Assembly (NCBI GenBank): GCA_963978545.1
Contig: OZ021732.1
Coordinates: forward strand, 62,348,714 to 62,412,713
Length of the DNA: 64,000 nt
Source: Linyphia triangularis
Lineage: Eukaryota > Arthropoda > Arachnida > Araneae > Linyphiidae
Direction: 5' to 3'
The notes under the pieces were generated by a model. It saw nothing but the letters and a program-made list of their open reading frames with translations. It did no database searches and was not told the origin of the DNA. Both the position numbers and the translations under genes were made by a program. How positions within the stretch are numbered: the first letter of the stretch is position 1; every line of letters begins with the position of its first letter. Below, piece after piece: positions 28,067 to 39,147 of this stretch.

Positions 28067-29410
28067 TCACAAATCAAGTCTATTGGGAATTTTAACCCGT
28101 CGACTACTTCTTGTGACAACATCTGGGACTACTTGTGTTGAAGAATCATCATCTTCACTGGAATCTGGATCATCTGAAGTTGCAGATCGCAGAGGCCTTA
28201 TTATTTCATCCCTTTGCTGCACAATGAATGGTAATCTTTCAGAACTGCTGATTTCCAAGGAATAAAGTCTCTGAAAAGGTCTCAATTTCTCTCCGTCAGC
28301 TGTTTTTGCGACTCTTGAATGTCCATCTGCTCCAGGGAGGACTTCAATTATGATTCCTAAAGGCCAGTTTATGCGCTTGGAATCAGTTTCAAGAAGAACC
28401 ACATCTCCAATACTCAACGATTCTTCCCGGCTGTGACCCTTTTGTACCAACATTGCTAAATATTCGTTACGAAATCTCATTCTTAAATCATGCCGTAATT
28501 TGTGTACGAAACGCAATCTTCTATTTAAGCTTTTATTATCGATTTCATCTAAATCAGTTGTTTCGCTGTTAGGAATGCTTTGCAAAAAACACGCAGGCGT
28601 TAATGGCTTCAGACCCTCAGAAGTGTCTTCAATATATGCCAGCGGCCTGGAGTTTATCGTGGCCTCACAGTCACAGAGGATAGTTTCCAATTCTTCGTAG
28701 TTTACACATTTTCTGCCTAAAATTCTCCTTAACATTTCCTTTAACATGCGGATCATGCGCTCCCACCATCCGCCCCACCATGCGGCGGTTGGAGGGTTAA
28801 ACTTCCATTTAATTTTCTTGATAGTCGAAAATGACATGATCTTGTTCCAATCTAAATTTGTCAGAGCATTGTTTGTACCGACGAAATTTGTACCGTTGTC
28901 TGTGTAGATTGTATCCACTCGACCTCTCCTAGCGAAAAACCTTCTTAAAGCCATTATAAAAGCTTCTGTGGACAAGGAATTTACTAACTCTAGATGAACA
29001 GCCCTATAAATGGCACAGGTAAAAAGCACAACCCATGTCTTTTCGCCAGATCGTAAATACAAGGGGCCTGCAAGATCAATCCCTGAAACTTCAAATACTG
29101 CAGCAACCTTTATTCTGTCCTTAGGAAGAGGGGCAAAAGGTGGCTCAATAGGTTTGAATTTGAATCTTCTACAGGCAATGCATCTAGAGTTTACTTGCTT
29201 CGCTAATTTAGTGATTGAAATAATCCAGTACCTTTCTCTTAAATTGGCAATCAGAGTTCGAAGTCCCGCATGATGTAGTTCACAATGCTTTTGCTGAACT
29301 AGTCTGTTGAACAATATTGTGGTCCACAGGCAACAACACTGGACATTTGAAACTTTCATCTTCTTCTCCCAGGAGAAGCCTAGTTCTAAGTCGGACAACG
29401 TCATTTTCAT
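28067..29410 (-). pseudogene. BEL/Pao integrase region, 447 codons open
   Basis: Open frame with an HHCC zinc site (H-H-A-G-L and later C-I-A-C-R-R-F-K), then the integrase core: Asp in S-G-I-D-L-A-G-P, Asp in Y-T-D-N-G-T-N-F, Glu in W-W-E-R-M-I-R-M-L-K. The retroelement C-terminal domain follows (S-I-G-D-V-V-L-L, then W-P-L-G-I-I), with an acidic tail ending near the polypurine tract. It is frameshifted relative to the upstream RNase H segment (overlap 29280-29410), so it could not be made as part of one polyprotein. The core residues are all present. Confidence 0.92.
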
Positions 29411-30083
29411 CTTTGAATATTTGCATGGTTTTCAAGGCCTTCATTTTGTTTCCGAGGAAACTTTCTTTCTGAATTAATTTCAGCAAACAATCTTCAGCTG
29501 ACTGTACCTCTTCATATGTCAGTTCCGCTTCCTTGAATTTTTCCTTTTGTTGACAGTTTTTAATGAAACGGAGTATCCAGGCAAGCATTCTGAGAATCTT
29601 AGAATACTTTGAGAAGTAAAGGAACTTGTCAGAAAAATTACTTGATTCGTGTTCCACATTACTGACTATTGCCTTCCTCTTCTCAGATTCAACTAAATTT
29701 TCATCAATTTCTTGTATCTCATTCAATGGCCAGAATTCTTGGGATTTCCATAACCAGTCTGGACCCTCCCACCATTTGCTCTTCAATAAAACCTTAGCAT
29801 CACAACCTCTTGAAGGAAGATCGGCAGGATTCCTCTGACCGGGTACGAAATGCCAATCCTTAGAGTCAGTATTCTTTCGTATTTCTGCAACCCTATTTCC
29901 CACAAATGTATTCCAAGAACTTTCTCTTTTGATCCAAGCTAGGACCACTGTAGAATCAGTCCAAAAGTACACTGTATTTGTTGTCAACTCAAGACCGTCT
30001 ATCACTTGAGTATATAATCTAGTTAATATCAGGGCTCCCATGAGTTCCATTCGAGGAATGGTAATCTCCTTGGTAGGTGCCAC
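29280..30083 (-). pseudogene. BEL/Pao RNase H region
   Basis: Continues pol in a shifted frame. I-P-R-M-E-L-M-G-A and Y-F-W-T-D-S-T-V-V-L are the BEL/Pao RNase H signatures, followed by F-V-G-N-R-V-A-E-I and a W-H-F-V-P-G region with N-P-A-D. It overlaps the RT segment by 55 bp and the integrase segment by 131 bp because of frameshifts. Confidence 0.9.
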
Positions 30084-31274
30084 TCGTGATTTGTCCTTGC
30101 TACTAATTTTACCGAAATCTTCTCATTAAATTCAGATCGCAAGAAAATACAAGCTGCATAAGCAACTTCACTGGCATCACTGAAGCAGTGAAGACTTATT
30201 TTACAATCCTCAAATGGACCTGAAACGAGTCTTCTTGGAATTTTGCAATCTTTCAGGAAGTGCAATTTCTTCACCCAGGTTAAAAATGCATTGGATACAT
30301 CTGATGGAAGAACATCATCCCAATTAATTTTCCTTTTCCAAATAGTTTGCAGTAATACTTTAGGAATCAATGAGACGGGGCATGTCATCCCAATAGGGTC
30401 GAATAGTCTATGGGCAGTAGACAACACAATCCTTTTAGTTATCTTTTCTTCTGGAATTTCAACCATACTGTTGCAGAAAAGTTCGTCGCATTCGGTATCC
30501 CAAGTGACACCCAGAATCGAAATAACTCTCTTGTGTGCCTCTTCTACAATTTTTTCAGAAGCAACCCACCCTCGTAGTTCAAATTGTGCCGAAGCCATCA
30601 ACTCCTTAGCTTCAGAAATAAATTTCGCGGCCTCTTCCTTAGTTTCTAAACTTGTGACACAATTGTCAACATAAAACGATTTTTGAAGATGACGAGCGAT
30701 TTTCTTCCTTTTATCTGAAACGTTCTCTAGATGGTGGGCTATAGTTGCTCCTAATAAGAATGGACTGGGAGAAGCTCCAAACACTACTCTACAGTGTCGA
30801 AGAGTAATAAGTTCTTCTTGTTTTGAAAACTCCTTCCACCATAAAAATTTGAAAAAGTTTCTATCTTTCGGATTCAATCTGTAAAAATGCTCTTTTGATG
30901 TCTGAGGTTATGCCAATTGCATTTTTTCGAAATTGCATTATCAATTTTGGCACCAACTCTAATAAATTTGGGCCCTTTTCCAAACAATTATTCAGGGAAT
31001 TTCTTTTGGTATCCTTTGCCGAGGCATTGAAAACTGGACGAATTTTCGTTGTTGTATCACCAGTTTTGATTACAGGATGCTGTGGTAAATAGTGTCCTTT
31101 ATTGTCATCTTTTTCTACAATCTCAATGATTCCATCTTGAATCCACTCGTTAAACACATCATTATATTCACTTATATGTCCAGACCGAATAAGATTTTTA
31201 GTAGTTGACATTAACCGTTTATTGGCCAAATCTTTGTTGAACTCTAATTCTGGACGTCCACTTTTCCACGGCAA
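30029..31274 (-). pseudogene. BEL/Pao reverse transcriptase region (two frames)
   Basis: 31274-30861 carries the RT fingers and the first palm motif (I-R-P-V-F-N-A-S, D-I-K-R-A-F-L-Q-I). 30877-30029, in another frame, carries F-G-A-S-P-S-P-F-L-L and the catalytic Y-V-D-N box, with the second Asp changed to Asn as seen in some Pao-type elements. The frame break is near 30870, next to A/T homopolymers. Between gag-protease and this part the same frame continues but is cut by stops at 31464-31466 and near 31336. Confidence 0.9.
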
Positions 31275-31463
31275 ACATACTTCATACCTTTCGTCTTCGT
31301 TTCTTTTAATAGTTTTACGGAAAAATTCTACGGTTTATTCATCCTTTATCTGTCTTGACTTGACTTCTACCGGATCTCTACCCAGGACATCTAGGTTCCA
31401 TAATTCCGTCAAATCCAAATTGGTAGCATAAGTAATACTCTCCAAAGATTTAGAGTAGTGTGT

Positions 31464-33254
31464 TTATTTACCTTGAAGTGTCCATCCAAGTTTTGTTTTA
31501 ATAGCAATTAGATTCTTGTCAAGGGGTTCAATTATTCCCGTTAATAATGCACCAAGGTAATCTGCTCCTATTAGTAAGCCTATTTCAGGTACATCTTCTC
31601 CTGTATCACTTAAAATAATATTTTTTCTTTTCAAAATGGGATAAATATTAGGATCCTGCACCCGTGGAATAGGACCACAAATTTTCCTTTCATCCAAAAC
31701 GGAAATATCATGCTTAAAATTCGAACACAAACTTTGCAATGTAATATCATACACATTGTGGAATTCTTGTTTAGTTTCGCTGCCCCCGAAAAGTCCATGG
31801 CTCAATAATTCATGATCTACTGGTTTCAAGCCTAATTCCTCAGCAATGTCTCTCCTTATGAAAGATCGCTGCGCACCAGTGTCAAACAATGCTCGGACGA
31901 TCCTGGACCTGTCATTATTGACGATTTTCACTAATACAGTTAACAATAAGGTTGATGAATTCTTCGGTGACAAGAGAACTTTTGCTTCTGATTCAGGTGG
32001 TTTATCTTGCTTTGCAGGATTTATATTGGGGCACATAATACTATGATGTTTTTTCTTGCATAAGATGCACTTCATATAGGTTTTGCAAACCTTCGAATTG
32101 TGACCTGGTTTTAAGCAGACGAAACACGCACCCTTTCTTTTCAATGCTTCTTTTTTCTCCTCCAGCGACATGTCAACCGCCTTAAAGCATTCTGATGCAC
32201 TGTGAAAGGACTTATTACAGAATAAGCATTGCTTGTCATTTTTCTCTAACTTATTCCTTTCACTAGATACAATGCAAGCAGCAGTAGGAATTTTATCTTT
32301 CAGTTTAAACCTTTGAGATTCTTGAGTTTTTCCGAAACCTGATCGAGCAAGCTGTAGCCTCTCATCACTTTCAACTTCCGATCGAAGAAATTCTAACAAG
32401 TTTCCCAAAATATTTGCCTTGTCTTTATTTTCAACTCTACTACGCGTTCGTTCCCACTCCTTGATGAGATCTTCTGGTAGGGCAGATTCTACTAAAGGAT
32501 ATAACATCGCTTCGTACTTGTCTGACGTCACACCTAAAGTCTCAAGTGCTCGTAGTTGAGTTTCTAATTTATCGTAAAGAATACGCAAAGTAAAAATTTC
32601 CCCACTCTTTGCTTGAGTTAAAACAAGATTTAAAAGTTCACGAACATAAATTTGGATTAACAGCTCATCTTTAGCAAAACGTGACTTCAGTTGTTCAATA
32701 GCTTTATAATAATTTGTACCAGATGGTGGAAAACTTTCTACCAAATCTCTTGCCGAAGAGCCAATTTCTGTTGCTTGCAGAAGATATTGAAATTTGTCAC
32801 CAGAGTCGATACTATCATCTTCATGAATTTTATTGAACTGTCCCCAGAATCCAAGCCAGTTCTTGATATCACCGTCAAAACGTTTTAACTCCAACTTAGG
32901 AAGACGAAAATTTCGCTTTGTTTCATTTATAGCGCCCGACAATTCATTTCCTTCAGTTGGCGACAAAATTAATTCAACCTTTGTTTCCATAGCAATCCAT
33001 TGATCACGATACTTTTCCGTTAAATCAATGTCACTAGAAAATTCATCTTCATCAAAAGTTTCCATTTCTAACCACACCACTTTTAATTTTTCATCTAATT
33101 GAAATTATCGGTTAGCTTTGTCCTTCAAAATATTGAATACAGGTATTAATTCATTCTTACTTACGGCTTCTGTCTTCATAACGGTTTCCACTTCTTTCAA
33201 TGACATCGTAAATAATCGCCGGAGTTGCGTTCTCTCTCGTTTTAAACTATCCAT
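31464..33254 (-). pseudogene. BEL/Pao gag-protease
   Basis: The likely start ATG is at 33254, in frame with a 538-codon open stretch (33080-31464) but separated from it by one stop near 33110. Domains: a DUF1759-like Gag region at about residues 60-200 of the open part (L-K-R-F-D-G-D-I-K-N-W). Three zinc-knuckle-like motifs follow: C-L-F-C-N-K-S-F-H-S-A-S-E-C, C-F-V-C-L-K-P-G-H-N-S-K-V-C and C-I-L-C-K-K-K-H-H. Then comes an aspartic protease with L-F-D-T-G-A-Q-R-S-F. The frame ends after the conserved T-K-L-G-W-T-L-Q-G, where pol normally continues without a stop. Confidence 0.92.
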
Positions 33255-33257
33255 AGT

Positions 33258-33275
33258 CCTGTCGCGGACGCCACT
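33258..33275 (-). promoter_or_regulatory. Primer-binding site of the BEL/Pao element
   Basis: TGGCGTCCGCGACAGG on the minus strand lies 2 nt after the 5' LTR. BEL/Pao elements commonly carry TGGCG(A/T)CC-type primer sites. Confidence 0.7.
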
Positions 33276-33464
33276 TGTTAAAGATTCGATAAAACACTAT
33301 AGATTTAATATGAGAAAACACTTTATTGCCGATATTTACATCAAATTTTGAAACCGTCTAAAAATTCATGGAACGACAGCGCAAAGTCAAAAAAAAAAAA
33401 AAAAAAAAAAACCCATATCGAGTGGAGTTGAGTAACACCAGTTGGAGCTGGTAATACGTAAACA
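33276..33464 (-). repeat. 5' LTR of the BEL/Pao element
   Basis: 189 bp, TGTTTACG...CTTTAACA on the minus strand (TG...CA). Contains a long T run on the minus strand (A run on plus at 33390-33411), longer than in the partner LTR. Confidence 0.92.
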
Positions 33465-33585
33465 GGCATTGTGCAGTAAATCTGAACCTATATTCATTTC
33501 TAATCAGTGCAAATTCAGATATTACGAATTGAAAACTATCAAAATAACGAATAAAACCACCCACTCAACTTCAAAATCTGATATG

Positions 33586-33616
<31 letters not shown>

Positions 33617-33900
33617 TTAGTGAAATAGGGCTAATTTTCTCACCAAATTTGATTTTCAAAAAATTCCGGTTGATTGAATGCCGGAATGCCGTTTCACTGT
33701 TTTATTTTATTTTCTAAGTATCGCAAATAGATTATGCGAACATATGATTGCTTCGTTAAGAAATTTCGATATGCAACTTAAATTATTTTGGCGCTTCATA
33801 CGAAACCAGACAGTAATTTTTAATTGTTCAATGAAATAACCGATCTTTTTTAAATGTATGTACGATACTGTTTATTTTTGTTGTTTTCCAAGAACTTTCT
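33465..33900 (+). other. Helitron copy A segment between BEL/Pao and SINE
   Basis: Matches the reverse complement of 60031-60461. Contains a variable A run near 33591-33616. The short frames here are not genes. Confidence 0.75.
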
Positions 33901-34082
33901 AGCCGACCAAACGGTATAGTGGTTAGCGTGTTAGCTTCTAGACCACGAGGTTGCGGGTTCGAGTCCCGTGTTAGGCATGGGTGTTTGTAAATGTATGTTG
34001 GCTTGTCTAATGACGAATGTTTCGGCGCATAATAGCCCTCGTGTTGCTGATAGCGCCAGATAATCTGAAAACAACCAACCAA
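33901..34082 (+). mobile_element. tRNA-derived SINE, 182 bp
   Basis: The 5' part is tRNA-like: a box-A-like TATAGTGGTTAGCGTG and a canonical box B GGTTCGAGTCC spaced as in a tRNA, followed by an unrelated body and an (AACC)n tail. It is flanked by the 13-bp duplication CCAAGAACTTTCT (33888-33900 and 34083-34095). The same 13 bp is single at 60031-60043 (reverse) in the undisturbed copy. Folding is too poor for a working tRNA. Confidence 0.88.
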
Positions 34083-34322
34083 CCAAGAACTTTCTACTAC
34101 GTTGCCACACTATCCCTGCTTAACGCGTTTCGACAGCAGTAGGATAATGACGCAGCAAGTAATCTGGCTCTTCATAAATAACAAAACGTTTTCAGTTTCA
34201 TGGCATTATGCAGCTGATGAAATCGCTTTTGCTAGGGCATATTTTAAATACTTCACTTTAAGGCGAGCAAAGCAATCCAGGGGGTTGGCGAGCGTCAGCG
34301 AGCAGGGGGCGGAGCCCCCTAG

Positions 34323-34845
34323 TATACATATTAAAAAAAGTTAATAATGCAGCAAATCTCGCTAAGCAGATTATATTTCTTAGTTTAATTTACTTTAGAA
34401 ATAGTTGCGATTTGTTTTGAAAATGTGGCGGTAAAAGGTTACCAGTGGGGATATTCTGTTTGGCTTCGGTTGTATCATTTTTGGCAACTTTATCGATTGC
34501 TCTCGCCAAATGGAAAAGAGTACCAAAAAATAATCTCAAAATTTAGTTTTCTGTATAATATTGAACTTTTAAAATAAATGTATGTACTTATTCTTCTAAA
34601 TAAAATTAATAAATTTAATATTGAAAAAGAAAATTTCATGCTGGTTAATTTTTAAATTAAAATAATTCCTTTCAATTACCTAGCTTATATGTTAAAATAA
34701 GTTTATTTATTGAATAATTTCACGAATTTTTTTCTAAAAGGAAGTCTTAAGTAAGTAAACTTTAACCTAATCTAACGTTTTGTGTTAATGTAAATGTATC
34801 GATTGCATGAACCATGGATTAAACCTAAAGTCATTTTCTAAAGGA

Positions 34846-34877
<32 letters not shown>

Positions 34878-35844
34878 CCTAAACTTTTTTGTTTCTAAAA
34901 AATCTATTTTATTCTTGAGCATACAAAAATTATATATTATATTTTTTTACACCGATCGGCCACTGTTTTATAAAGTGGCATTGATAAAGAGCGGGCATTC
35001 AGCGCCACCTCCGATTCCGATTTTTTAAGCTATTGAGGTAGCCGTAAAGGGGAACTTGTGAAAATGTGATCGAGTGTAGCCATGCCTGAATAAATGGTTG
35101 GCCTGATCAGACTGCCGGCCAGATTGACTTTTAGTCACAAACTGCATTTTACGGTGTTGTAGAATTCTTAAGTACACTATCACCTTCTGAATTTAGATTG
35201 TGGATGGCAGAAAAGATTATTCATACTTGCACGTGAAATATTTAAAAAGTTAAAAGATCGTTCATAAGGGCATCAACTCGTGAACTGCAATGTTTGCCAA
35301 GACAGGCATGTCACCTTACAAAAATTAATCTTATCCTGTCTTCTTATCAAATGCCTCTTTTGAATATACAAAATCATTTGGAAGAAAATGCAGCTCGCAT
35401 ACCTTAAATAGAGGAAACAAATTTCTAAACAAACAACTTTATCGAATTTTTAATAAAACATTACATTAAAATAATAAAAAGTTTTATTTTATGTTCGTCA
35501 TTTCGAAAGGCTAGTAAAGATTGGGCAAAACTTCCAAGTACTGTACGAATTCTGCGCCAAGAATTGTTTTCATAAAACCGCGTCAAATGATGTCAACCAT
35601 AGGTTGTTTACTTGTTGTTAAAAAAAAAAAAAAATTACAGTGGTTGTCATTTGTTGGCTAATTGGAATTTTAACCAAAAATTGTTACCTAAACTTTCATT
35701 TGAAAAAAAAAAAAAAAAAAAAAAAAAAAGTTGAAACCGAAGAAAAGTTATCTCTATCGTAAATAGTCAGCATTTCTTTTCAGCACTTTAATAACAACAT
35801 CTCAAAAATTGAGCACTTATATTTAAAATAATTAATAGTTTGAA
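34323..35844. other. No gene; repeats and A runs
   Basis: Long A runs near 34848-34876, 35620-35634 and 35705-35729. 35030-35090 is an inverted match to 25140-25235. No coding motif seen. Confidence 0.5.
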
Positions 35845-36190
35845 AAACTAAAAACACGCTTTAATAGAAAAGTGAACTAAAATGTAGAAAATAATTTTAA
35901 ATAAGTTTGAAATAAGAATAGAGTGATTAACAAGAAATATTTATTTTATCGTAAAAAAGCGTGGGGTACTTTTTAAGATATTTTCATAATGGCTCTACTT
36001 TTACCAATATATATATATATACAACAATTGACATCAAACACCCAACGCTTTTTTACGATAAAATAAATATTTCTTGTTAATCACTCTATTCTTATTTCAA
36101 ACTTATTTAAAATTATTTTCTACTTTTTAGTTCACTTTTCTATTAAAGCGTTTTCTTTAGTTTTTTAAACTATTCATTGTTTTCTACTTT
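35845..36190. repeat. Inverted repeat with (TA)n spacer
   Basis: 35848-36000 is the reverse complement of 36040-36185 (shared TTTATTTTATCGTAAAAAAGCGT and GAATAGAGTGATTAACA), around a spacer with a short TA run near 36008-36021. The right arm also matches 5545-5670. Confidence 0.85.
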
Positions 36191-36720
36191 TTAGTTTGGT
36201 TTTCTATTAAAGCATGTTTTTAGTTTTTTAAACTATTAATTATTTTTTCTGTAAACTATAAATTTTTTTTAGTTAATTTTTTTAGTTAAGTGTACAAAAC
36301 TCTCCAGTTGTTCTTGCCAATAGTCACATGCTTGTCTCAAATTTAAGTCATGTGTATGCCTTAGTACACGCCGCATTACTAGGCACAAAACACTACCTTG
36401 TCTCTGAATATGAAAAATCACTAATCCTGAAGATCCTGGTAAGGATAATGCGACTAAAAAAAAACACGCTTTGTATAACCGTCATTCCCACGACAAATCT
36501 TTCAAATGTCTGCCTTATCAATTGTTGATGATAGGTTCTGTGATTACTGGGATTGTAATGGGTAACGGCACACCAGGGTTCGATTCCGGAGAAGGTTGGT
36601 TGGAATTTAGAGGCTTGTGATAAAGCGACAAACTTATAGAATTATTGTATTGTCATCGGGTCTTTGTCAAGTGTGCAAAGTTTGAACATACAGGTGAAAC
36701 TAATAAAAGCGTGTTAAAAA
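36190..36720 (+). repeat. Dispersed repeat carrying an 18S rRNA-like piece
   Basis: Sister of 5690-6160. The first half matches 5707-5908. The second half continues with CGGAGAAGGTTGGTTGGAAT and ends AATAAAAGCGTGTTAAAAA. The two copies differ by a deletion within the rRNA-like piece at 5.9 kb. Confidence 0.8.
36490..36597 (+). pseudogene. 18S rRNA-derived fragment (about 105 bp)
   Basis: Contains ATCTTTCAAATGTCTGCC and TTATCAA-TG-TGATG-TAGGTT. Then TTGTAA-GGGTAACGG and CAGGGTTCGATTCCGGAGA follow in the same order and spacing as the universally conserved 5' domain of eukaryotic 18S rRNA, with substitutions. It stops abruptly on both sides in unrelated repeat sequence, so it is a captured fragment and not an rRNA gene. 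The comparison is from memory. Confidence 0.8.
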
Positions 36721-36840
36721 GGGAATTTCGGTAATTTTTTTATGGTGAACTAAAATTAAAAAGCCACTTCCGATCGAGGTTGTAGACTTCTTTAAAGTTA
36801 TACTTAAATAAGTAATCGGCGCGCCTGGTAGTTTCCCTTA

Positions 36841-37236
36841 TTGGTCTTGACGCAGACACTCCGGGTCTCAGGAAAACAAACTACTGTTTGTGTTTGTCAT
36901 TTTCATAAGAATGTTATATTAATGCTGAGAGGATGTCATTTGAACGAATTAAATAAAGAAATCGAAACTCTATTAGATTCCTTTAAAACCTGCATACGTA
37001 CAATTGTTTGTAATTCTCCTCAAAAAAATATATTATTTTGTTATGACTGTAACAATTGTCCGAAATTCAAGGAATTTAGGAAGTGTATGGTAAGTAGATT
37101 CATTCCCTACAAAAATCTGTTGAACCACGGGCCAATGGGTTACCAATGGGATTTTAATTACAAAACGTTATCATTAACTTCGTCCAATAATCAACTTTGG
37201 CAGCGAAATGAAAATTATCAGATTTTAAAAACTTAA
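36841..37236 (+). pseudogene. Fragment of a transposon-type ORF with CVC-x2-H and CxxC motifs
   Basis: 131 codons. The middle reads C-V-C-H-F-H-K-N-V-I-L-M-L, then ...I-V-C-N-S and C-Y-D-C-N-N-C-P. I recall this Cys/His arrangement (CVCxxHxN ... CxxCPG) from multi-copy transposon-like ORFs in arthropods. It has no visible start of its own, ends in a random-looking tail, and abuts the left end of the 37254-45197 transposon. A real host protein is unlikely but not excluded. Confidence 0.5.
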
Positions 37237-37985
37237 ACTATCAAAAGAATGTACAGTAGGTTGGGCTGAAAAAACACTTTTTCGAAATCGGTTTGGGAAT
37301 AGCGCGGAAAAGTTGACTAATGGGTCAATTAGAACACACACAAAATTTCACCAATTTTGCTCAATATCTAGCCGCGCCCCTCTGGCACTGAAAATGTAAA
37401 AAGTGACAAAAAAATGCACTTTTAAGCCATTTTTTTTAACATTTTGTAAATTATTTTTAAAAACTGGCATTGGTATAGCATGGAATAGTTGCCTAATGTA
37501 TCAGTCGGAACACACACAAAATTTCGTCCATGTTTTTCACAATATTTAGCCGCGAACCTCTTGCTTTGAAAAAAAAAATGTGCCTAAATGTCGCAAAATC
37601 GCTACAGATTCGATATTAGGGAGGGATAAAAAAAAAATAATAATTCCGAAATAGGTCTTGGAATAGTATGAAAAAGTTATCAAATGGGTCAGTTACAACA
37701 CACACACAAAATTTCGTCAATTTTGTACAATTTCTAGCCGCGCCCCTTTTGGCATTGAAAATTTCCAAAAACACACAAAAAATGCACTTTTAAGCCATTT
37801 TTTTTTAATTTTTGGAAATTATTTTTAAAAAATGGCAATGGCATGGCATGGAATAGTTGCCTATATGTCAGCTAGAACACACACAATATTTGGTCCGTTT
37901 TGCTCAGTATTTAGCCGCCTCCCTCTTGCTATAAACAAAAAAGTGTCTAAACGTCACAAAATCGTAAGATTAGAAGTAAGAGTGG

Positions 37986-37989
<4 letters not shown>

Positions 37990-38068
<79 letters not shown>
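37990..38068. repeat. (TA)n microsatellite inside the T1 left arm
   Basis: About 78 bp of TA, an expansion within one terminal-repeat unit. Confidence 0.97.
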
Positions 38069-38071
<3 letters not shown>

Positions 38072-38799
38072 ATTGGTCTTGACATAGCATGGAAAAATTG
38101 TCTAATGGGTCGGTTAAAACACACACTAAATTTCGTCAATTTTGTTGAATATATAGCCGCGTCCATCTGCATCAAAAATGTCCATAACATTATAAAAAAT
38201 GCATTTTTAAGCCTTTTTTAGAGCGATTACTTAAATTTTTTAAAAAATCAGCATTTGTATTGCACAGAATGGTTGCATAATTGCTCAGTTGGAACACACA
38301 CAAAGTTTTATCATTTTGATCGGAATCTATTGGCGCCCCTAGATTACAATTCTTCATCTTTTGTACACATTATAAGCGACATATGTGTATTTTGCGTGTA
38401 TTTTGACCAGTTAATGAGATCAATGTAATCAACGGCTTTAAATTTGAGTTCAGGAGGTTTGAAAAAGTGTATTTCTTCAGATTTCTAATTCCTGATGTTC
38501 AGGATTAACTTCACAGCTAATTCCCGGATATGATAATGAGAATCCATTAGCATTGCCACTAGCATATTTTCCGGATGGGCAAAATATGATTGTTTGAAAT
38601 CATTTTTGTCTGTAATTTTCTTGACATGGTTAGGCAACTTCCTTGAAAGAGAAATCATCTTCCAGACATGTCTACCCCACCGTGAAGTGTGGTTTTATTT
38701 TTATATCGAACAACATTGGAGCATAAACCAGAAGAACAAACTTTACGATTATATACGAAGCTCATCAGTTGGATTTTCGGTACCAATGTATATTATACA

Positions 38800-39147
38800 T
38801 ATGTACGCTTTTTCTTAACCTACCGAACTCAACTTTAATGCCATTGATTACATTGATCTCATTGACTGGTCAAAGTACACCATAACAGAACCACCGCTTA
38901 CAAGCTATAGAGAAGATAAAGAATTAGAAGATATGTGGCAAGAACAGGTTTCTATATACCATTTGAAAAGTTTCCATGTCACAAGCAAGCAGTCGATAGA
39001 CGTGCCAAACTCATATCTGAAGCTTTAACAAAAGTTTGTGGTGATACTGCAAAAGACGGTTATATACAGGGTAAGATTCAAGCAAGAAGAGATCTTCCAA
39101 CATTTGATTATAAGGGACAGAACTATTCTGAAAACTACACTTTATAA
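38800..39147 (+). pseudogene. T1 transposase C-terminal remnant
   Basis: In shifting frames it reads I-D-Y-I-D-L-I-D-W, then T-E-P-P-L-T, F-P-C-H-K-Q-A-V-D-R, and D-G-Y-I-Q-G-K-I-Q-A-R. I recall this tail from a multi-copy arthropod transposase-like family with ...N-Y-x-D-x-I-D-W, T-E-P-P and F-P-C-H-x-Q-A-V-E-R. At least one frameshift lies near 38940. An inverted fragment of the same IDW region lies at about 38380-38470. Confidence 0.6.

Larger units (their letters stand above)
27840..33464 (-). mobile_element. BEL/Pao LTR retrotransposon, complete structure, broken ORF
   Basis: A full 5.6-kb element on the minus strand: 5' LTR (33464-33276), primer site, gag-protease, reverse transcriptase, RNase H, integrase, polypurine tract, 3' LTR (28019-27840). 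The domain order is that of BEL/Pao. GGCATT flanks both sides (27834-27839 and 33465-33470) and occurs once in the uninterrupted Helitron copy (60462-60467, reverse). The LTRs differ only by A-run length and a few bases, yet the coding frame has three in-frame stops and three frameshifts. Confidence 0.93.
25626..34322 (+). mobile_element. Helitron-type element copy A, split by three nested insertions
   Basis: The left end reads TCTCTATATATAATTCTCTT. The right end is the hairpin GGGGGCGGAGCCCCC followed by TAG and then T. Without its insertions it is a roughly 1.2-kb element matching, in reverse, the copy at 59785-61019. It was split by a LINE (25720-27488), a BEL/Pao element (27840-33464) and a SINE (33901-34082). 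Each insertion is flanked by a target duplication, and the target is single in the other copy. Confidence 0.75.

Noticed and set aside
33901..33985. Functional tRNA gene
   Set aside because: It is the head of a SINE with a tail and target duplication; the cloverleaf is poor.
36490..36597. Part of an rDNA unit
   Set aside because: Only about 105 bp, diverged, with unrelated repeat on both sides.
37832..38221. 129-codon plus frame and 78-codon minus frame
   Set aside because: They span the (TA)n tract inside a transposon terminal repeat and have no motif.
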